A stretch of 7,873 nucleotides of DNA from Deltaproteobacteria bacterium (GCA_021780585.1 JAJXYM010000340.1:1-7873), one strand, 5' to 3'; shown: positions 1 through 6,542, counted from the stretch's first letter. The notes: generated by a model not told the origin, from the letters alone. Made by a program: numbers and translations.

Positions 1-1257
1 GGCCGACGCGCGGCGCGGCGCGGCCGTAACCGACGCGGCGTTACCGCCCGCGAGCGGCGGCGGGCGCGGCGGCGATTGCGACGACGGGCCGCCGGCGGGA
101 TTGGCGCCGCCGATCGCGCGGATCAGTTCGTCGGCGTCGAGCACCGGGGCCAGCGCCGCCATCCGAATCACCGCCATCTCCAGCAGCAGTTCGGGATAGG
201 GCGAACGGACGATGCGCTCCTGCGCGTCGGCCATCAGCCGGAACAGACGCATCAGGTCGCGCCCGCTGGGATTGGCGGCGAGGCGTTTGAGCTCCTCGGC
301 CTCCTGATCGGGCAGATCGGCCAGCGGACTCTCGGGACCGTTGCCGCCCGGTAATTTGGCCACGGCGAGATTGCGCAGGACTTCGAGCAGGTCGCGGCCC
401 AACGATTCGAGATTGGCGCCGCGCCGATGGAGTTCGCGGACGGCGGCGAGCGCGGCGGCGGCGTCATGGGCGAGAATCGCTTCGATCGTTGCGAAGACGC
501 GGCCGCGGCTGGCCACGCCGAGGATCGACGCGACCTCGCTTTCGGTCACCTTGCCGTCGAGCGAGGCGATCGCCGTCTCGAGCATCCGCTCGGCGTCGCG
601 CATGCTGCCGCCGGCCTCGCGCGCGAGCAGCCGCAGGGCGGCCGGATCGGCCGCGGCGGCCTCGCGCGAGGCGAGCTCGGTCAGGCGCGCGACGATCGCG
701 GCGAACGGAATCCGCCGGAAGTCGTAACGCTGGAGCCGCGACAGAATAGTCTCGGGCATCTTCTGCGGCTCGGTCGTCGCGAGGATGAACTTGACGTGGG
801 GCGGCGGCTCCTCGAGCGTTTTCAGCAGGGCGTTGAAGGCCTGATCGGTGAGCTGATGGGCCTCGTCGATGATGTAGACCTTGAAGCGGTCGCGCGCGGG
901 ACGATAGCTGAGGTTTTCGATAATCGCGCGGGCGTCGTCGATCTTGCGATAGGTGGCGCCGTCGATTTCAACCACGTCGAGCGCGGCGCCGGCGCGAATT
1001 TCGACGCAGGCGGGGCATTTTCCGCACGGCTCCGGGGTCGGCCCCTCGGCGCATTCGAGACATCGGGCGAGGATCCGCGCCGCAGTCGTCTTGCCAACGC
1101 CGCGGATGCCGGTGAAGAGGAAGGCGTGTGCGATCCGGCCGCTCTTGAGCGCCTGGACCAGGGTGCGGGTGACATGCTCCTGGCCGACCAGTTCGCCGAA
1201 GCGTTCCGGACGCCATTTGCGGGCGAGCACCAGATGCGAGGACGGATTGGCGGCCAT
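1..1257 (-). CDS. dnaX: DNA polymerase III subunit gamma/tau (partial, C-terminus beyond left edge)
   Basis: This is the clamp-loader ATPase of the replicative polymerase, which helps load the beta sliding clamp and, as tau, links polymerase cores. The first 419 residues are visible and the frame is still open at position 1. The start is the ATG at 1255-1257; an in-frame TAG at 1264-1266 rules out a longer protein, and no strong ribosome binding site is seen. Residues 13-24 (RKWRPERFGELV) are the family's opening motif. Walker A is GIRGVGKT at 50-57. The zinc module is Cys69, Cys78, Cys81 and Cys84, with the E. coli spacing. Walker B is IIDEAH at 129-134, followed by LLKTLEEPP near 144-152. 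The usual SRC arginine-finger motif reads SRL (173-175), so Arg174 is kept but Cys is lost. Sensor 2 is GGSMRDAE at 216-223. After about residue 380 the protein becomes a Pro/Gly/Ala-rich linker. No A-rich slippery heptamer for gamma frameshifting is seen in this part. The SRP RNA lies 33 nt upstream on the same strand. Confidence 0.97.
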   Translation of the reverse strand, partial: MAANPSSHLVLARKWRPERFGELVGQEHVTRTLVQALKSGRIAHAFLFTGIRGVGKTTAARILARCLECAEGPTPEPCGKCPACVEIRAGAALDVVEIDGATYRKIDDARAIIENLSYRPARDRFKVYIIDEAHQLTDQAFNALLKTLEEPPPHVKFILATTEPQKMPETILSRLQRYDFRRIPFAAIVARLTELASREAAAADPAALRLLAREAGGSMRDAERMLETAIASLDGKVTESEVASILGVASRGRVFATIEAILAHDAAAALAAVRELHRRGANLESLGRDLLEVLRNLAVAKLPGGNGPESPLADLPDQEAEELKRLAANPSGRDLMRLFRLMADAQERIVRSPYPELLLEMAVIRMAALAPVLDADELIRAIGGANPAGGPSSQSPPRPPPLAGGNAASVTAAPRRASA

Positions 1258-1290
1258 CGGCGGCTATTCTTAATCGACCGCCCGTCGAAT

Positions 1291-1392
1291 GATAGCCAGG
1301 CTCCCCTGCGGCACAGGGTGACAGCCGGTACCGTTGCTTCCTTCCGGACCTGGCGGGGTTCGCGGCCTTCCCTTGCGCAGGACCCGGCTATC
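1291..1392 (-). ncRNA. ffs: Signal recognition particle RNA (4.5S type, small bacterial)
   Basis: This is the RNA scaffold of the signal recognition particle, which binds Ffh and targets membrane proteins as they are translated. Read on the minus strand it contains GGTCCGGAAGGAAGCA (plus 1335-1350), the nearly invariant tip of domain IV with the GGAA tetraloop and the asymmetric Ffh-binding loop. The ends pair: GATAGCC at the 5' end (1392-1386) with GGCTATC at the 3' end (1297-1291), and CCTGCG with CGCAGG further in, giving the expected single long hairpin of about 102 nt. There is no Alu domain, so it is the short bacterial form. No T-run follows the 3' end, so it is probably cut from a longer transcript that continues into dnaX. 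SRP RNA upstream of dnaX is also the arrangement in Bacillus. The exact ends come from the closing pair and may be off by a few bases. Confidence 0.95.
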
Positions 1393-1495
1393 AGCGGCGG
1401 GCAGTCGCATCGGTCGATCAATCGCCGGCTCCCGCGCGGGAGCACGGCGGTGCGGGGAACGTATCGTTACCCCGGGTCCATGCGGAACTTCCGAA
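1393..1495 (-). other. Structured leader between candidate promoter and SRP RNA
   Basis: About 100 nt without a credible gene separate the candidate transcription start from the SRP RNA 5' end. The stretch holds three inverted repeats: CGGAA-C-TTCCG at 1483-1493; a hairpin at 1453-1474 made of CGGGG and AACG pairing with CGTT and CCCCG, with a 3-nt loop and one bulged base; and the perfect 16-bp palindrome GCTCCCGCGCGGGAGC at 1428-1443. No tRNA cloverleaf could be fitted. It may be a 5' leader trimmed during SRP RNA maturation, or an attenuator. That the pairings are seen is certain; any function is inference. Confidence 0.4.
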
Positions 1496-1501
1496 GCCTC
1501 C

Positions 1502-1530
1502 ATTAGATTACCCCGCGCGGTTGGTTGCAA
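1502..1530 (-). promoter_or_regulatory. Candidate sigma70-type promoter for SRP RNA and dnaX
   Basis: On the minus strand TTGCAA (1530-1525, 4 of 6 matches to TTGACA) is followed, after exactly 17 bp, by TCTAAT (1507-1502, 5 of 6 matches to TATAAT). Transcription would begin near 1495. The spacing is optimal and the -10 box lies in an AT-rich island within GC-rich surroundings. The -35 box also sits in the 10-bp palindrome GGTTGCAACC (1523-1532), which could bind a regulator. It is the best promoter-like match I saw upstream of the SRP RNA; no -10 box of quality was seen immediately next to the RNA 5' end. Confidence 0.42.
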
Positions 1531-1581
1531 CCGTCCCCGCGCCGGCGGGAAGGCCGAATCAGAGGCCGAGGTCGGAAAAGC

Positions 1582-1713
1582 TCAATGCAGCATGAGTAAC
1601 GTAAGGGCGGATATAAAGATCAAGCCTAATATAACGCCGCCAATTATGGCCAGAGTTAATTGAGCTAATTCTTTCCGGCTTCGATGCTTCGTTTTGCGTT
1701 CAACGGGCTTCAT
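1582..1713 (-). CDS. Small single-pass membrane protein, 43 aa, unknown function
   Basis: I do not recognise a family. The frame runs from ATG (1713-1711) to TGA (1584-1582), with an in-frame TAA nine to ten codons... specifically six codons before the ATG, so the start is fixed unless a weaker codon is used. The first 14 residues are strongly basic (MKPVERKTKHRSRK). Residues 18-42 form one continuous hydrophobic stretch with a GG turn (core LAIIGGVILGLIFI), ending in Leu-Met-Leu-His. This predicts a single helix with the N-terminus in the cytoplasm by the positive-inside rule. Only a weak GGGG ribosome binding site is seen. By my count G+C is about 44% (58 of 132), well below its neighbours, and it uses TTA four times and ATA three times, codons rare in the rest of the window. 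It may be a real small protein, a recently acquired piece, or a chance frame; the tidy basic-plus-hydrophobic layout favours a real gene. Confidence 0.5.
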   Translation of the reverse strand: MKPVERKTKHRSRKELAQLTLAIIGGVILGLIFISALTLLMLH

Positions 1714-1864
1714 CTGCCCCGAAAGACGTTACAGACGGAAGATGGTTTCACCTCGATGCCCAAGCTCAATCTACCAGGATCGGCTCAACGGCGTGGCGAA
1801 TTGACCCGGACGCGCGGCTATGGAATGGTGCGCGCGCAGCTTTGGCCCGGATGGAGTAATCGCG
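1714..1864. other. Divergent intergenic region between small membrane protein and oxidoreductase gene
   Basis: These 151 bp must carry the 5' signals of both flanking genes. A TTGACC at 1801-1806 resembles a plus-strand -35 box, but no good -10 box lies 16-18 bp downstream. On the minus strand no paired boxes of quality were seen. The only clear signal is GGAG at 1853-1856, the ribosome binding site of the oxidoreductase. Confidence 0.5.
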
Positions 1865-2947
1865 ATGGAATTCGGCGTCTGCATCGACACGCATATCGAT
1901 AAATGGGATCTGATTCGTTACGCCGAGGAACTCGGCTATGAGCGCGCGTGGGTGCCCGATTCGCAAATGATCTGGTCGGACTGCTACGCCGTGATGGCGC
2001 TGGCGGCGCAGGCCACCAAACGCATCAAAATCGGCACGGGCGTGGCGATTCCGGGCACCCGGATCGCTCCTGTAACGGCGCATTCGATCGCGACGATCAA
2101 TCAGCTTGCGCCCGGCCGCGTCTTCCTCGGCATCGGCACGGGACATACCGCGATGCGCGTGATGGGGCAGGAGCCGATGCGGATCAAGGAGTTCCGCGAA
2201 TATCTGCGCGTCACGCGCGCGCTGCTGCATGGCGAGGCGGTCGAATACACGTACGCGGGACGCACCCGCGAGATCGCCTTTTTGCATCGCGACCGCCATT
2301 ACGTGAACCTCGAGCAGCCGGTGCCGATCTATGTCGCGGCCAACGGACCGCGCGCCTGCGACGCGGTCGGCGCCTACGGCGACGGCTGGATCACGGCGGT
2401 CGGCAGTCCGGCCGACGTGAAGGCGCAATTCGCGCTAATCGAGGCGGGCGCGCGCAAGGTCGGCCGCATCCTGCCCAAGCCGTTCCTGACCACCGCGCTG
2501 ATCAGCGCGTGCGTGCTGCGGCCGGGCGACAGGCTGACCGACGATCGGGTGATCGAGGAGACCGGATCGTGGGTCGCCGCCGTGCTGCATTTCGCTTACG
2601 AAATCTGGTCCCAGTCGGGACGCAAGGACGAACTGATTCCGTCTTACTTCGCCAATGTATGGGATCAATACCTGGCGCGGGTCGAGGATTTCAGCCTGCC
2701 CGAGCATTCGCGCTTCCGCCAGATTCATGACGGCCATTGCACCTTCCTGCAGCCGGGCGAGCGTAAATTCATCACGCCCGAGGCGATCCGCGCGACCTGT
2801 CTGGTCGGCGCGCCGGAGGAGATCGCGCATCAGCTCCGCGAACTCGAACGGGCCGGCATTCACGGCGTGAGCCTGCTGCCGCCGGCCGAATATCAGCGCA
2901 AGGTGCTGCGCGACGTGGCGGAACAGGTGATGCCGCTGATGCGCTAG
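1865..2947 (+). CDS. LLM-class flavin/F420-dependent oxidoreductase
   Basis: This is a 360-residue member of the luciferase-like monooxygenase superfamily, in the branch that resembles 5,10-methylenetetrahydromethanopterin reductase. It is a single TIM-barrel enzyme using FMN or coenzyme F420. The start is the ATG at 1865, eight bases after GGAG (1853-1856); an in-frame ATG at 1820 would add 15 residues unlike the family. The N-terminus (EFGVCIDTH, then AEELGYERAWVPDSQ at 20-34) is the usual first strand and helix. KIGTGVAIPGTR (55-66) and GRVFLGIGTGHT (84-95) are the conserved cofactor-side loops, and VPIYVAANGPRA followed by GDGWI is the typical mid-barrel signature. Length is normal. The substrate cannot be predicted: the family includes F420-dependent reductases and dehydrogenases and flavin monooxygenases. 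The gene stands alone, separated from the following putrescine genes by 215 bp containing repeats, so a shared pathway is not implied. Confidence 0.88.
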   Translation: MEFGVCIDTHIDKWDLIRYAEELGYERAWVPDSQMIWSDCYAVMALAAQATKRIKIGTGVAIPGTRIAPVTAHSIATINQLAPGRVFLGIGTGHTAMRVMGQEPMRIKEFREYLRVTRALLHGEAVEYTYAGRTREIAFLHRDRHYVNLEQPVPIYVAANGPRACDAVGAYGDGWITAVGSPADVKAQFALIEAGARKVGRILPKPFLTTALISACVLRPGDRLTDDRVIEETGSWVAAVLHFAYEIWSQSGRKDELIPSYFANVWDQYLARVEDFSLPEHSRFRQIHDGHCTFLQPGERKFITPEAIRATCLVGAPEEIAHQLRELERAGIHGVSLLPPAEYQRKVLRDVAEQVMPLMR

Positions 2948-2969
2948 GCGCGAATGTTCCCGCTCCTGT

Positions 2970-3075
2970 CTCCGTCATTGCCGGGCTTGTCCCGGCAATC
3001 CAGGCCGAGGGATGCCCGGACTTGATCCGGGCATGACGAGGAAGTGGACCCTCGGGTCAAGCCCGAGGGTGACAG
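2970..3075. repeat. Cluster of three REP-like palindromic elements
   Basis: Three hairpins with identical design sit between the oxidoreductase and aguB. Each has a perfect 9-bp stem and a 5-nt loop. Hairpin 1 is 2977-2999 (stem ATTGCCGGG, loop CTTGT). Hairpin 2 is 3012-3034 (stem ATGCCCGGA, loop CTTGA). Hairpin 3 is 3048-3070 (stem ACCCTCGGG, loop TCAAG, the reverse complement of CTTGA). CGTCAT before hairpin 1 and ATGACG after hairpin 2 show that these two are inverted copies of one unit, as in BIME-type arrays. The GGCTTG-type core resembles dispersed intergenic repeats of many GC-rich proteobacteria. The structures could stop transcription or protect mRNA ends, but no T-run follows any of them. 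Confidence 0.85.
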
Positions 3076-3162
3076 CACAGAGGCCCCGGAGGTGACCGCC
3101 AAGACCCGCACGGGCGGCGGGACGGTGGCGCGCGCGGCGGGCGGCTGGTATCTCGTTAGAAG

Positions 3163-4032
3163 ATGGAAGCGGAACATCTCCGGATCGGTCTGGTGCAGAT
3201 GGCGTGCGCGGCCGATCCCGGGCGCAATCTGGAACGCGCGGCGGAACGGATCGAGGATGCGGCCGCGCGTGGCGCCGAAGTCGTGTGCCTGCAGGAGCTG
3301 TTTCGCTCGCGCTATTTCTGCCAGACGGAGGAGGCGGCGGCGTTCGACCTCGCGGAGCCGATTCCGGGACCGACCAGCGCGGCGCTCGGGCGGGTCGCGG
3401 CGGCGCGCAAGGTCATCGTGATCGCGCCGATATTTGAGCGGCGCGCGGCCGGCGTCTACCATAATTCCGCGATCGTGATCGACGCGCGCGGCGAAATCGC
3501 CGGGCGGTACCGCAAGATGCACATCCCGGACGATCCGGGCTATTACGAGAAATACTATTTCGCGCCGGGCGACCTCGATTTCCTCGCGCATCCGACCGCG
3601 CGCGGCAAGCTCGGCGTGCTGATCTGCTGGGACCAGTGGTTTCCCGAAGCGGCCCGGCTCACCGCGATGGCGGGGGCGCAGGCGCTCTTTTATCCGACCG
3701 CGATCGGATGGAGTCCGGAGATGACGCCGACGACACGCGAGCGAATCCGCGGCGCGTGGGAAACCGTCCAGCGCGGCCACGCGATCGCCAACGGCGTCTT
3801 CGTCGCGGCGGTGAATCGCGTCGGCGTGGAAGGCGATTTGGAGTTTTTCGGCAATTCGTTCGTCGCCGATCCGTTCGGCGAAGTGATCGCGCGGGCCGGC
3901 ACGAGCGCGGAAGAGACGCTGATCGTCGATTGCGATTTGAGCCTGATCGAGAAGACGCGGCGCGACTGGCCGTTTCTGCGCGACCGCCGCATCGACGCCT
4001 ACGGCGATCTGACGCGGCGTTATCGCGGTTGA
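3163..4032 (+). CDS. aguB: N-carbamoylputrescine amidase
   Basis: This cytoplasmic nitrilase-superfamily enzyme hydrolyses N-carbamoylputrescine to putrescine, CO2 and ammonia, the second step of the agmatine route. It is 289 residues, the usual length. The nitrilase catalytic triad is complete: Glu45 in VCLQELF (41-47), Lys118 in YRKMHIP (116-122), and Cys155 in LICWDQWFPE (153-162). HIPDDPGYYEKYYFAPGD (120-137) and the CWDQWFPEAAR stretch are typical of the carbamoylputrescine branch rather than of beta-ureidopropionases. The ATG at 3163 places LRIGLVQM at residues 6-13, the normal family beginning. GAAG directly touches the ATG, too close for a standard ribosome binding site, so initiation may be weak or leaderless. 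Its TGA is followed after one base by the aguA start, so the two are surely co-transcribed and probably translationally coupled. The agmatine deiminase neighbour strongly supports the assignment. Confidence 0.93.
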   Translation: MEAEHLRIGLVQMACAADPGRNLERAAERIEDAAARGAEVVCLQELFRSRYFCQTEEAAAFDLAEPIPGPTSAALGRVAAARKVIVIAPIFERRAAGVYHNSAIVIDARGEIAGRYRKMHIPDDPGYYEKYYFAPGDLDFLAHPTARGKLGVLICWDQWFPEAARLTAMAGAQALFYPTAIGWSPEMTPTTRERIRGAWETVQRGHAIANGVFVAAVNRVGVEGDLEFFGNSFVADPFGEVIARAGTSAEETLIVDCDLSLIEKTRRDWPFLRDRRIDAYGDLTRRYRG

Positions 4033-4033
4033 G

Positions 4034-5131
4034 ATGGCCGCTCCGTCGATCGAACACGCGCGCCGGCTCAGCGGCTATCGGATGCCGGCCGAATGGGAGC
4101 CGCATCTGGCGACCTACCTGGTATGGCCGCACAATCCGGAGACCTGGCCGGGAAAGTTCGAGCCGATTCCGGCGGTTTTCGCGCGGATGGCGGCCGCGAT
4201 CGCGGCATTCGAACCAGTGCGAATCCTCGTCAACGACGGCCAAACGGCGCGCGCGGCGCGCGGTCTGATCGAACGGGCGCCGGCGCCTGACCAACGCGGC
4301 GCGCGGCTCGACCGCATCGAGTTCGCGACCGTCGCGACCAACGATTCGTGGATTCGCGATCACGGTCCGATCTTCGTCAATCGCCTCGCGGGCGCCGCAA
4401 GCGACGGCCCCGATCAGATCGCGCTCGACTGGCGCTTCAATTCATGGGGCGAAAAATACGGCCCCTACGATCTCGACGACGTCGTGCCGCGGCGGCTGGC
4501 GGAACGCTACGGCTTCAGCGTGATCGAGCCGGGGATCGTGCTCGAAGGCGGCTCGATCGACGTGAACGGCGCGGGCGTCGTGATGACGACCGAGTCGTGC
4601 CTGCTCAATCCGAATCGCAATCCCAACCTGAGCCGCGCCGAAATCGAGGAGTATCTGCGCGTCTATCTTGGCGTGACGACGATATTGTGGCTGGGCGAGG
4701 GAATCGCGGGCGACGACACCGACGGCCATATCGACGACCTGGCGCGCTTCGTCGCGCCGGACACGATCGTCACCGTGGTCGAGCGCGATCCGGCCGACGC
4801 CAACTTTCGCGCGCTCGACGATAATCTCCGGCGGCTAAAATCATTGCGCGACGGCGCGGGACGGCCGTTCCGGATCGAGACGCTGCCGATGCCGCCGGCG
4901 CTGCATTACGACGGCGTGCGCCTGCCCGCGTCGTACGCGAATTTCCATCTCGTCAACGGCGGCGTGATCATGCCGACGTTCGACTGCGCCGCCGACGCGG
5001 AGGCGATCGCGACGCTCGCGCGGCTGTTTCCGGACCGCCGGGTCGTGGGCGTGCCGGCGGTCGATTTGGTCTGGGGTCTGGGCGCGGTCCATTGCCTCAC
5101 CCAGCAGCATCCCGCGCCCTATCGCGCCTGA
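4034..5131 (+). CDS. aguA: Agmatine deiminase
   Basis: This enzyme converts agmatine to N-carbamoylputrescine and ammonia, the substrate of the upstream amidase, giving an arginine-decarboxylase-linked route to putrescine. It is 365 residues, as expected for the agmatine deiminase / Porphyromonas-type arginine deiminase family with its five-bladed alpha/beta propeller. Visible signatures are MPAEWEPHLATYLVWPH (17-33), NDSWIRDHGP (103-112), the FNSWGEKYGPYDLD stretch (135-148), LEGGSIDVNGAG (170-181), GDDTDGHIDDLARF (226-239, containing catalytic His232), and GLGAVHCLTQQ (348-358) with the nucleophilic Cys354. All expected catalytic residues appear present. It begins one base after the aguB stop. 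Its last 13 bases overlap the 3' end of the convergent CoA-transferase gene. No arginine decarboxylase is in view, so the agmatine may come from elsewhere in the genome or from outside. Confidence 0.95.
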   Translation: MAAPSIEHARRLSGYRMPAEWEPHLATYLVWPHNPETWPGKFEPIPAVFARMAAAIAAFEPVRILVNDGQTARAARGLIERAPAPDQRGARLDRIEFATVATNDSWIRDHGPIFVNRLAGAASDGPDQIALDWRFNSWGEKYGPYDLDDVVPRRLAERYGFSVIEPGIVLEGGSIDVNGAGVVMTTESCLLNPNRNPNLSRAEIEEYLRVYLGVTTILWLGEGIAGDDTDGHIDDLARFVAPDTIVTVVERDPADANFRALDDNLRRLKSLRDGAGRPFRIETLPMPPALHYDGVRLPASYANFHLVNGGVIMPTFDCAADAEAIATLARLFPDRRVVGVPAVDLVWGLGAVHCLTQQHPAPYRA

Positions 5132-6357
5132 CTATCGACGATCACGCCGGCCTGCCTGAGCGATTCAATCCGGTCGTCGCCGTAGCCGCATACGGCGCCA
5201 AGGATTTCGCGCGTATGCTCGCCGAGTCGGGCGGCATGGCCGGGTTCGGCGGGGGGAGTTTTGGAGAACTTGTGCGGCGACCGGAGCAGCATCTGGTCGC
5301 GACCTGCGCGCGTCTTGACCCGCGCGACCATCCGCCGGCTCAGGACGGGATCATTGGCGAACTGGCCGACCGAGAGCACGCGCGCCGCCGGCAGGCGTAA
5401 TTCGTCGGCGAGAACGCGCACCGCCTCGTCGTCGTTGGCGAAGGTCGCGAGCCATTCCTCGATAATCAGCTTGAGCGCCGCCTGATTCTGAAAGCGGCCG
5501 GCTCCGGTCTGGAACTCCGGCACGTCGAGCAGGTCGGCGCGATCCATCCGGCGCGCCAGCACCTCCCATTGCGGCTCGGTGAAGACGCCGATTCCGATAT
5601 AGCCCTCGGTCGATTTGAAGACGCCGTAGGGAAAGGCGCCGGTGCGCTGCGTGCCGCCGCGCTGCGGATCGATTTCGCCGTTGGTCGCGCTCAATACGGC
5701 GAGCTGCCAATCGTGCGAATTGAAAGTGCAATCGACCAGCGCGAGATCGATATGCTGGCCCTCGCCGGTGCGCGCGCGATGGTACATCGCGGCCGAAATC
5801 GCGCCGAAGGCGTTGACCGCCGTCATATGGTCGGCGACTGCCGACGCCGGATAAACCGGATGGCCGTCGGGCTCGCCGATCATGTGCAGGAAGCCGCCGG
5901 CCGCGAGCGCGACCAGATCGTTGCCGATGCGTTCGGCGTACGGACTGTCCTGGCCGTAGGTCGAAACCGAGCACATCACGATGCCCGGATTCGCCGCGCT
6001 GATTTCGGCGTAACCGAGGCCGTAGCGTTTGAGCACGCCGGGCGTGTAATTTTCGATCATCACGTCGGCGTGGCGCGCGAGGTCGCGAACAATGGCGGCG
6101 CCTTCGGGCCGCTTGAAATCGACGCAGACGCACTTCTTGCCCCGATTGTGCATCGCGAAGTACGCCGGCGCGGCGCCATCCACGCCGTCGTCGGCGGCGA
6201 AGCGCAAACGGCGCGACCCTTCGCCGTTGGGCGGCAACTCGACCTTGATCACTTCGGCGCCGAGATCGACGAACAGCCGCGTCGCGACCGGCCCGGCGAG
6301 ATACTGGGTCAGGTCGAGAATTCTTACGCCTGCGAAAATTCGCTGAGAGGAAGCCAT
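5119..6357 (-). CDS. Family III (CaiB/BaiF) CoA-transferase
   Basis: This 412-residue cytoplasmic enzyme moves CoA from an acyl-CoA donor to a carboxylic acid. The best start is the ATG at 6357-6355, preceded on the minus strand by GAAGGGAG (6372-6365); the frame is open further upstream, to 6486, but that extension is unlike the family and lacks a ribosome binding site. The N-terminus GVRILDLTQYLAGP (10-23) and LGAEVIKVE (32-40) are family hallmarks, as are NRGKKCVCVD (71-80), MIENYTPGVLKRYGL (100-114), and the VSTYGQDSPYAERIGNDLVA segment (131-150). Asp147 in that segment aligns with the catalytic aspartate that forms the acyl-anhydride in formyl-CoA transferase. GEGQHIDLALVD, further on, is also typical. 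The length matches the family. It diverges from the CitE-type lyase and lies near a MaoC hydratase, which suggests activation of a dicarboxylic acid. The acid itself (itaconate, mesaconate, citramalate or another) cannot be read from sequence. Confidence 0.92.
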   Translation of the reverse strand: MASSQRIFAGVRILDLTQYLAGPVATRLFVDLGAEVIKVELPPNGEGSRRLRFAADDGVDGAAPAYFAMHNRGKKCVCVDFKRPEGAAIVRDLARHADVMIENYTPGVLKRYGLGYAEISAANPGIVMCSVSTYGQDSPYAERIGNDLVALAAGGFLHMIGEPDGHPVYPASAVADHMTAVNAFGAISAAMYHRARTGEGQHIDLALVDCTFNSHDWQLAVLSATNGEIDPQRGGTQRTGAFPYGVFKSTEGYIGIGVFTEPQWEVLARRMDRADLLDVPEFQTGAGRFQNQAALKLIIEEWLATFANDDEAVRVLADELRLPAARVLSVGQFANDPVLSRRMVARVKTRAGRDQMLLRSPHKFSKTPPAEPGHAARLGEHTREILGAVCGYGDDRIESLRQAGVIVDSQAR

Positions 6358-6542
6358 CGCGAAACTCCCTTCGATTACTGAAAGTTGCCCGGCGCGCGCC
6401 GCGGGCGGCGCTGGCGCGCTTCGACGGTTAACACAAATCCACGCGGTCGAGTTAACCGCGGGCCGCGACGCGATCTTTTCCGCCAACGGGCGGATAGTGC
6501 TAAGGAATAGCCCGATCGTGGAATTCTATCAGGAGGCCCACC
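6358..6542. promoter_or_regulatory. Divergent regulatory region with a perfect 8-bp inverted repeat
   Basis: This 185-bp region separates the divergent CoA-transferase and lyase genes. It contains CGGTTAAC (6425-6432) and its reverse complement GTTAACCG (6451-6458), separated by 18 bp, so the arm centres are 26 bp apart, between two and three helical turns. The inner GTTAAC of each arm is itself a palindrome and is AT-rich in a GC-rich setting, which suits a pair of operator half-sites. Strong ribosome binding sites lie at both edges: AGGAGG at 6531-6536 for the lyase and GAAGGGAG (minus strand, 6372-6365) for the transferase. No convincing -35/-10 pair was found for either direction. No regulator gene is in the window. 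Confidence 0.45.

Noticed and set aside
1393..1421. A promoter directly next to the SRP RNA with TTGATC (minus strand, 1421-1416) as -35
   Set aside because: At 17 bp the -10 position reads GCCGCT, which does not resemble TATAAT.
427..1506. A 359-codon plus-strand frame covering the left end
   Set aside because: It is antisense to dnaX and to the SRP RNA; its Arg/Gly/Ala-rich content is the product of GC-rich third positions in the real gene.
1393..1510. A tRNA gene (tRNA-Ser is often near SRP RNA)
   Set aside because: No cloverleaf, T-loop GTTCRA or matching acceptor arms could be fitted; the pairings present form simple hairpins.
1820..1864. A longer start for the LLM oxidoreductase at the ATG at 1820
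   Set aside because: The ATG at 1865 has GGAG at the right distance and starts directly at the conserved first strand.
2970..3075. A CRISPR array made by the repeated hairpins
   Set aside because: Only three units, with differing stems, inverted orientation and no constant-length spacers.
2944..3780. A 278-codon minus-strand frame
   Set aside because: It runs antisense through aguB and across the REP-like hairpins; no motif and a low-complexity Arg-rich composition.
5569..6381. A 270-codon plus-strand frame
   Set aside because: It is antisense to the CoA-transferase, whose catalytic and conserved motifs are clear.
6358..6486. A 43-residue N-terminal extension of the CoA-transferase
   Set aside because: The family begins near the ATG at 6357, which has a good ribosome binding site; the extension crosses the inverted repeat and is unlike other members.
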